A stretch of DNA of 64,000 bases, from the NCBI GenBank assembly GCA_036250195.1, contig JAVHZZ010000005.1, positions 69,533,505 through 69,597,504 on the forward strand. The letters run 5' to 3'. The stretch comes from Mixophyes australis (lineage: Eukaryota; Chordata; Amphibia; Anura; Limnodynastidae). The position numbers and the translations under genes are program-made. The notes under the pieces were generated by a model. It made no database searches, was not told where the DNA came from, and saw nothing but the letters and a program-made list of their open reading frames with translations. The number at the start of each line of letters is the position of its first letter. Position 1 is the first letter of the stretch. Positions 57,341 to 64,000 of the stretch are shown here, piece after piece.

Positions 57341-57772
57341 CATATGCAATCTAATCAGTCCTCAGTTTTTTATAGTCACCGACAGTGACAAACCAATAGT
57401 AAGCTCTTCATATAATTCATATACAGGTCCTAGTGTCATATTCCCATGGGTAATCTTTGCATTCACAACACGGCACAACGATTACCCATGAAAATATGAC
57501 ACTAGGGGGTATGTTTACTTAACTGCGGGTTTGAAAAAGTGGAGCTGTTCCCTATAGCAACCAATCAGATTCTAGCTGTCATTTTGTAAAATGTACTAAA
57601 TAAGTGATAACTAGAATCTGATTGGGTGATATAGACAACATCTCCCCTTTTTCAAAGCTGCAGTTTAGTAAATATACCTCTAGGACTTGTATATGAGCTA
57701 TATGAAAAGCATACTATTGTTTTGTCACTGTTAATGACTATAAAGAACTGAGGACTGATTAGATTGCATATG
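57341..57772. mobile_element. Fold-back element with long inverted arms
   Basis: CATATGCAATCTAATCAGTC and TAGTCACCGACAGTGACAAA on the left are mirrored by GTTTTGTCACTGTTAATGAC and GACTGATTAGATTGCATATG on the right. A second inverted pair CTAGTGTCATATTCCCATGG / CCATGAAAATATGACACTAG lies inside. A MITE interrupts the right arm at 57506-57678. Confidence 0.8.
57506..57678. mobile_element. Palindromic MITE inside the fold-back element
   Basis: GGGGTATGTTTACTTAACTG and CAGTTTAGTAAATATACC form the ends, with AAGTGGAGCTGTTCCCTATA inside. It splits two halves of the fold-back arm and is therefore younger. Confidence 0.85.
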
Positions 57773-58229
57773 GTTTTCGATTGCAGGGGCTGTGAACAAG
57801 ACCTGCTGGTATTTCACATATGAATTCTGTTTGATGGTTTTACATTAAAATTGCATTGTTATACTTTAAGATTAATTAATTATCTTTATTGAACATAATA
57901 ATTAAAGGTGCACTGCTCCTAATTATTTGTAAGCTATTTCTTTACTGGTTAAATAACACACGAATCAGCAATTGGATTTACAACGGTTGACTAACATTGA
58001 ATATTATACATTTACATCTATGGCGCCAGTGAATTTGGTTTGATATATTAATTTACATTTACAGTGATATGGATAACTTTCATCCATACATGATTTCCTG
58101 TGGGATAGATTTTTCTTACTCCATATGGTGTTGTGTAACAGCAGCTTGAAACCATTTTAGAGAGAAGCTTATATCTATACCGTTGAGTACTATAATATTA
58201 TAAGAGATTTATTTGTTCATTCTCAGTCT
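57773..58229. other. Insert sequence of unknown origin inside the Gypsy element
   Basis: A+T-rich, non-coding, with ATGGCGCCAGTGAATTTGG at about 58019. It separates the gag and RNase H parts of the host Gypsy element. It may belong with the fold-back element; a PLE end is a weaker alternative. Confidence 0.35.
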
Positions 58230-60590
58230 TGGTAGCACCCATCACCGCCTTGAAGAAAAAAGGCCTCCTCAAGCTTTGGAAGCTTTTGCTGTTTTGAAAC
58301 AAGCATTTGTCTTGGTTCCAGTGCTTCATCATCCCAATCCAGAATTACCATTTATCATTGAAATCGATGCTTCTCAGGTCAGTGCCATCCTCTCCCAAAT
58401 GGATCCTTCTGATAAAAAGTTACTATCACACCTACCAAGGGAAATGATGGATAAAGAGACTGTTTACCAGTGGTTGTCGCTACTGAACAAAGAGTTGCGA
58501 AGTCTAACATGCCCCTAGTTTTCCCCAAGGAGGTTTGAACTTTGCTGCATGGGATGTACAGGTCGCGGTTCTCTAAGTCACTTACTGGTGAAATAGATGA
58601 AAAGCATAATCAGACAAATTGAAGTCAAGCCGTGCAGGAGCGAAGTACAAAGTCAGAATGTAGAAGAATGGCCGGGGAGTCAAAAATCAGGTGTTGGTAT
58701 GGTGTGCAGACAAAATCAGGATCCAGAAGGAGTGGTAAAAGACTAGCCAAGGTCACAACAAGGAGCGGTCAAGTAAGAATCTGGAGTCAGGGATGAGGCA
58801 CCCTAGTGTTGCCAGAGCCATCTATGATAGGGGCCTGAAAGGTCCTAATTGGGGGTCTGGCGCTCAGTGACGTCAGTGATCACAAAATTGACAGCAGGAG
58901 AGTCTTGTTGCCTAGCAACGGGACACACGCTTGCTCAGGGGCAGCCAAACCTGGCCTGGAGTAGGCTGCGACCCATTGCCTAGCCCAAAGGAGAAGGTGG
59001 CCATCCCAAAACAGCGGGAAGAGTACAGGGACAGTGCCTGACAGTTACATCCCTCTGCCATTCTCTCCCTCAAATTTTCATCCACTGAGTCCAACTATGA
59101 CATTGGTAACCGTGAGCTCTGTGCCATTAAGTGGGCCTTTGAGGACTGGAGACTCTGGTTAGAAAGAGCTACTTATACCATTTCAGTTCTTACTGATCAC
59201 AAAATCTTGATGTATATTGAGTCAGCAAAAAAGCTCAATTCTAGACAGGCATGTTGGGCACTGTTCTTTACTCAATTCATTTTTATTACATTCAGGTCCG
59301 CTGTAAGAACCTTAAAGCTGATGCTTTTTCCTAAAGCTTCCTTTCAAACCATAATCCTATTCCGGAACGCTGGCCTATAATTCCTCCTTAATTCAATATA
59401 GCTGGGCTCACGCAAGACCTCTCTATTCAACTCTTGGAACTACAAGGCCAATCTCCTCCAGAAACGTCTGCTCAACTGCTATTCCGGTAAAACCTTGGAA
59501 CACCCTGCAATTTCTAAAACACTGAAACTTTTATCCGTTCAATTTCGTGGCCTTCTATTTTTCATGATGCGGATAAGTTTGTCTTGTCTTTTGAGATATG
59601 TGCCAGAAATAAATTCCCTAGGCGTGTACCTCATGACCAACTCTTGCGTTTGCCTGTACCCAGTAAAACCTGGACCCATCCGGGCCATTGTCGATCAATT
59701 CATTTTTTTCATCTTACCAAATTACCTAGTGCTAAATCGCTGGCCTCTCTGTTCATCCAACATGTGTTTAGACTTCATGGACTGCCCTTTGTTATAGTCT
59801 CAGATAAAGGATCTCAAATTGTCGCTCAGTTCTGGAGAGCCTTTTGTTTTTTGTTGGCAATCAAGCTTAACCTATCCTCTGCATTTCACCCTCAATCCAA
59901 TGACCAGACTGAAAGGGTGATCAGTCCTTGCAGCAGTATATACTGTATTATATTTCTAAATGTCATAACTACTGGGTCAAATATTTACTGTGGGCTGAAT
60001 TTGCTTACAACAATGCGTGTTATTCCTTTACCAACACCTCTCTATTCTCCAGGTCTAATTCATTATTTCATCTCTCACCCACTATTCTCCCCAAAGTATG
60101 CAATGCTGCTTTACGTTTTAAGTCTATTTGGAAGAAAGTCCATTCTGCCTTACTACATGCTTCCTTTCACTCAATTTTTATTCGGATCAGCATCGTAGAA
60201 CATGTACTTTTAAAGTGTTTGATAGGATCTGGCTGTCTACTTGTAATATCAAACTTTGGCAACCCTCTAGGAAATTTGGACCATGGGTCCGTTGAAGATC
60301 ATTAAGAGAATGAACCCTGCTGCTTTACAGTTGGCTCTTTCTAGATCATTGAAAATTCCAAACTTTTCACTGTTCTCCTTTCACGCCTGTTGCTTTTTCT
60401 AGTAAATTCAGGTCTAGCCTCCCCACTATACTGCCTCTGGTGGATATGAACGAGCACCAGAATTTCACTGTAAAAAAAAAAACTGGATTCGAAAAGGGTG
60501 CAAGGTCAAGTTCAGTTTTTAGTCCACTGGAAGGGCTATGGACCTGAAAGGAGACCTTGGGACCTCTTCAGGTTCAAACCCAGATGTAGG
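58230..60590 (+). pseudogene. Ty3/Gypsy chromovirus pol: RT end, RNase H, integrase, chromodomain
   Basis: Pieces in order: RT/RNase H junction (QALEAFAVLKQAF, PVLHHPNPELPFIIEIDASQ at about 58310), RNase H ([40 protein letters not shown] at 59090-59240), integrase (HPAISKTLKLLSVQF, VLSFEICARNK, HVFRLHGLPFVIVSDKG and AFHPQSNDQTERV, 59490-59920) and a chromodomain (about 60448-60570, VQFLVHWKGYGPE). Integrase keeps the second Asp and the Glu, but a deletion removes the part with the first Asp. The chromodomain is split by a shift in an A-run (60471-60482). A solo LTR interrupts RNase H. Confidence 0.88.
58419..59048 (-). mobile_element. Solo LTR (620 bp) inserted in Gypsy RNase H
   Basis: Target duplications GTTAC lie at 58419-58423 and 59044-59048. 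On the minus strand the LTR 58424-59043 begins TGTCAGGCACTGTC and ends GTGTGATA (terminal CA changed). The host frame stops at KKL and resumes with HPSAILS after it. It belongs to the same LTR group as 47075-47665 and probably 24723-25634. Confidence 0.9.
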
Positions 60591-60611
60591 TTTTTTTATT
60601 AACCTCTTCTC

Positions 60612-60624
60612 AAGAAAGGGGAAC
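60612..60624 (+). promoter_or_regulatory. Polypurine tract of the Gypsy element
   Basis: AAGAAAGGGGAAC directly precedes TGTTATAAGG, the start of the 3' LTR; such tracts prime plus-strand DNA synthesis. Confidence 0.75.
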
Positions 60625-60724
60625 TGTTATAAGGCAGCGCACAATAACACACATATCTCTTTTTTGAGCCGCTGTGCTGCTAGTGCCAGCTCCCACTGTC
60701 TTCCTGTCCTGGCTGTTGGTTTAG
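60625..60724 (+). mobile_element. Ty3/Gypsy 3' LTR, truncated
   Basis: TGTTATAAGGCAGCGC and TCTTCCTGTCCTGGCTGTTG align with the 5' LTR at 56488. Similarity ends near 60724, before a small palindrome TTAGCTTGTAGTTCTACAAG. Confidence 0.75.
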
Positions 60725-60779
60725 CTTGTAGTTCTACAAGCTAAGATTGTGTTTTTATCTTTTCATACACTGCACTCAC

Positions 60780-61500
60780 TTTATTGCCCTACATCCACCA
60801 GCCCAGGGGTTTAGGAAGAGTCCTAGTGCTTTCAGCATGGGGCTGGTTCTTCCTACGGGAGGGGCCCGCACAATTTTTTTTTGCGGAGCCCAGTCCTTAA
60901 GGAATCAAGCTCCATGCTGAACGGCCAGGGGTTCATTTGTCATTAAGGCAGAGGGACTCCTGCCACATGTCCTCATGCTGTTGTGCTGGTTTCAGTAAAG
61001 TCGGGGGACCCCACACCCCCCACCACACAATTTTCCCACAACCAGCACTAGCCTGTCAGCCCTAGGGTTGATAGCAATAGGAGGGGGGAACCCCACACAT
61101 TATTTTTAACCTATTTTTTAACACTTTATAGAGCCAGTGGGTCAGCTGCCTGTAATGCTGGCCGACCCAGTGTCAAACTTAGACAAGCCCCAGAGCTGGA
61201 GCAAGAAATATGGCACAAATAGAAGGTTACTTCTACAGCTGTAGGGCTTTCTACAGCCGTCACTGCGTTTGCTTGAGTTTGGCATGCCTACACTTTACAT
61301 TCAATACGGCCACATACCCCTTCCCGCCCGATCAATCCCCTTTCATGTAGGGGGTATTAACAGCCCTTTCCGTGCAGTAGAGCACAGAAAAGGGTTTTTT
61401 TGTTGCCTGTATCTGCCGGTTCTGAGCATGCACAGAGTGATTTTGAGTACAATAAGCTCAAAACCAGCAGATATGTGCCCTAATGAATCAGGCCGCACAT
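60780..61500. repeat. Unclassified repeat-like, G+C-richer segment
   Basis: Blocks such as TTCAGCATGGGGCTGGTTC and AAGCTCCATGCTGAA are inverse (60830-60925), and several GGGGACCCC-type runs follow. No terminal repeat or coding domain is clear. Confidence 0.4.
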
Positions 61501-61899
61501 GTTTATTTTGACCAATTAGGACTTGCCAACTGTAAAGTATAGTCAAGAAACAAATGTGAGCATGAAGTCATCTCCTGTATCTTTTCCTGTCCACTCCTAC
61601 CTATATGCTCATACTACATATCGTTCAACTATCAATATCGTTGGTTGACCTTTTTTTGCTTTGATTATTTTTGAGAGGACAATCAGTTATTACCTTTAAT
61701 AATACAAAGACAATAATCATTAGGAATTGGAGATTGGCGCATATAAAAAAAACATATTGGGATTAGTTTGGGCATATATTGCCATAATGAGATATATTGT
61801 AATTGTCTGTCAGCATATACATACCTCATAAGTAAATAGACTAATTATGAGGACAGATAAATGAAATAAGAACATAGATTAAAAGTGAGAATTAAAAGA
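61501..61899. other. Unassigned spacer
   Basis: Nothing recognisable. Confidence 0.35.
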
Positions 61900-64000
61900 T
61901 TAATATATCTGGAATTAAACATAATGTACCATCCAGATAGCTTTGCATACCTTGCTGGGCGGGTAGGTCAGTAACAAAGTCCATACATATGTATGTCTAA
62001 GGCTTGTCCAGAATAAATTGAGATAGTAAGGGACCAATAGGTTTTTGTTGTGGAATTTTGTGTTGAGCAAAATTGCAACAGGCTGCATTAAACTCTTTGA
62101 CATCTCAAGGAAGTGTGGGCCACCAGTAGCTTCTAGAAATCAATTCCTAAGTCGTTTTACCTCGCATGCATGCAACTCACTTACATGACTAGCAAACAGA
62201 GAGGCATGAGCCAATCATAGTAAGTTAGAAAGAAGCTTGGTGATGACAAAAGATTTCTGAGGAAGGACAGTCACTGGGTAAACTGAAGTTGCAGCCATGA
62301 TGAATCTAGAATCCACTCTAGAGTGATCCTCAGTGTAAGGACTCTTGATCAGTGGGGACAAAAGAGTGGGATAAAACAACTGTCATATTGTTTCTGGAAA
62401 TTGGAAGAAATGTGAGGACCAGATTTAAACTGGGAGACACTGAAGGAAGTTTTTATGGTCCATGTATGCAGTCACAAGGAAAACGGGACCCTCAAGAAGT
62501 TGTCTACATTCTTCAAGTGCAAGTTTAATAGCCAAAAGTTCCCTGTTTCTGATGGTATAATACTCTGCTGGTTGTAATTTATGTGAGAAGATATAGCAAG
62601 CATGAATTTTCCATAAATAGATGCTCATTAAGACAAAATAGTCCCTATTCCAACAGCCTAGGCGTCTGTCTCCAAAATAATTGACAAGTTCTATCTGGTT
62701 GTCTCAGAATGGGTGTAATCATGTAGGCTTGTTTGAGATGAAGTTAGACTTCATGGCCTCATGTGGCCATATTCAAGTTGGCAGTTTTCCCAATAAAGAC
62801 TGTAATAGGTGCTAATATGAAGGAATATCCTTTAGTGAATTGATAATAGTAGTTTGCAAACCCTAAGAAGCGCTGTATGGCTTTAAGGTCAGTGAGTCTA
62901 GGCCACTCCAGGATTGCTTCTACTTTCTCCGGAGCCATCTGGAGACCAGATCCAGACTCAATATATCCAGAAACAATATACCCTAGGAATGGTACAATAT
63001 AAATGATAAGCGTGAAGTCAGGCTAGTACTTCCGCTACAAGTTTCCTGTGTGTTTTGTTGTAATGAGAGAAGATTAAAATGTCATCAACATATATTAGGA
63101 TGAATTGGTATAAGACGCCCTGGAATATCCTGCTCGCAAACTTTTGAAAGACTGCTGGAGCATAATCTGAATGACATCACAAGATACTCATAGTCACATC
63201 CCTGGCATTGAAGGTGGTCTTCTATTCATCTCCCTGCTTAATGCAAATAAGGTTGTAGATACCTCTTAGGTCTAGCTTATAAGATAGATATAAGATATAT
63301 TATTATATACCTTTGATGCGATCCATTAGGTACAAAATAAGGGCATGGGATATTATTTCTTGACCATGATGGTGTTCAGACCTCTGTAGTTTATGCAGGG
63401 ACGCAAACCCCTGTATTTTTTTATTGATGCAGAAAAACCCAGTCCCTGAATGAGAGGTTGATTTATGAATGAAGCATTGCTTCAAATTATCCTGGATGTA
63501 ATCAGAAATGGCCTTAGTTGGGGGTAAGTTCAATGAAAAAACATGACCCAAGGAGCTATTTGCCCAGGTAGTATATCGATCACACGCTTTGTAAGACTAA
63601 TGGACCCGTGCACTGCTGAAAGTGGTCCCTGCGGGATCTTACTACCGTCAATAGTGGTCAAGGAGATTGGGGTCTTCAAAGCTTAAGTTGGAAGAGAAAG
63701 CTTAGAAACTATGGAAGCAGAGATGAAATTACTGGCTACACCTGAGTCCAGAAAGCAGGCAAGGTGACTGACCACGTATCTTAGTACAGAGTAACTAGAG
63801 TGAATCAGAAGAGTGAGAGTGCATGAATGTACTTAAATTGGCTTCTCCTCAAGATAGGCTTTGGAGTTTCCTGGATGTTTTGGAGAAGATCAAAGCAGAT
63901 GTCCTGGTTCTGCACAAGAAATACAAAGCTTATTTTTTTTATCTTCACTTCCTTCAAGCCCTTTCCTTCATGATGAGGCAACCTTGTCACAACTGCAAAG
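61900..64000 (-). pseudogene. Ty3/Gypsy element gag-pol remnant, minus strand, leaving at right edge
   Basis: Reading the minus strand from the right edge: a zinc knuckle start KLCISCAEPGHL (about 63925), protease with LDSGVASNFIS (about 63745, DSG active site present), RT entry ISDYIQDNLKQCFIHKSTSH (63500), then GLRPCINYRGLN in a second frame, catalytic YVDDILIFS (about 63090), RNase H with RNRELLAIKLALEECRQLLE (62530) and an integrase piece (62100-61915). The order is that of a complete Ty3/Gypsy pol, all with stops and shifts. It differs from the plus-strand element at 56-60 kb. The LTRs are not in the window. Confidence 0.85.

Noticed and set aside
1..64000. CRISPR arrays, bacterial operons, ribosome binding sites, phage or plasmid features
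   Set aside because: All evidence points to vertebrate nuclear DNA; tandem arrays here lack the repeat-spacer pattern.
1..64000. tRNA, 5S, snRNA or tRNA-headed SINEs
   Set aside because: No A-box/B-box pair with cloverleaf or other convincing RNA-gene pattern was found by eye; a covariance search could still find one.

Overview
The window reads as repeat-rich intergenic or intronic DNA of a vertebrate, most likely a frog or toad (anuran amphibian). The reasons are the mixture of element classes (Penelope-like elements with a GIY-YIG endonuclease, Tx1/L1-, CR1- and L2-type LINEs, Ty3/Gypsy chromoviruses, BEL/Pao, a retrovirus-like relic, Helitron and many hAT and other MITEs), the absence of compact genes and the A+T-rich spacers. 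I found no host protein-coding exon, tRNA, rRNA or snRNA that I can support. All recognisable coding sequence belongs to mobile elements, and nearly all of it is broken. The species call is an inference from element content only.

Layout. 1-10116: two head-to-tail copies of one Penelope-like element (PLE) with a period of exactly 5732 bp; the first is cut by the window edge, the second carries ORF1 and a 762-codon RT/GIY-YIG ORF2. 10117-13430: LINE fragments holding a nest in which a CR1/L2-type tail was hit by a MITE, the MITE by a Tx1/L1 LINE and the LINE by a hAT element, most steps with matching target duplications. 14028-16226 and 28386-28892: two members of one hAT family with perfect 8-bp target duplications. 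16235-22357: the longest stretch without recognisable elements apart from a minisatellite at 18.0-18.5 kb; parts look like conserved non-coding DNA. 22358-23927: a 393-bp tandem array (3.9 copies) bounded by a 14-bp direct repeat. 24723-25634: solo LTR with a 48-bp minisatellite. 26640-28377: L2-type LINE, minus strand. 30488-30779: hAT MITE. 34565-34900: BEL/Pao fragment. 35330-38960: decayed Tx1/L1 LINE, plus strand. 39155-41392: Helitron helicase fragment and a 153-bp tandem repeat.

42158-44586: a second PLE type with inverted terminal arms, one arm carrying a hAT MITE, plus two hammerhead-ribozyme-like motifs. 44859-45074: a nearly perfect 216-bp palindrome. 46155-48923: a third, decayed PLE related to the one at 1-10116, interrupted by an LTR and a TIR element. 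48924-53700: A+T-rich spacer with microsatellites and a MITE. 53700-56487: retrovirus-like gag and pol relics with a hAT MITE. 56488-60724: a Ty3/Gypsy chromovirus (LTR, gag end, RNase H, integrase, chromodomain, PPT), itself hit by a fold-back element, a MITE and a solo LTR. 61900-64000: another Gypsy element on the minus strand, leaving at the right edge.

The PLEs are the most informative part: RT and endonuclease (ORF2), a coiled-coil-like ORF1, and a long non-coding segment with promoter-like sites followed by a ribozyme-like hairpin. The most puzzling item is the 393-bp array, which looks as if it was inserted as a ready-made tandem. Calls rest on reading the sequence; no alignment or database search was run.
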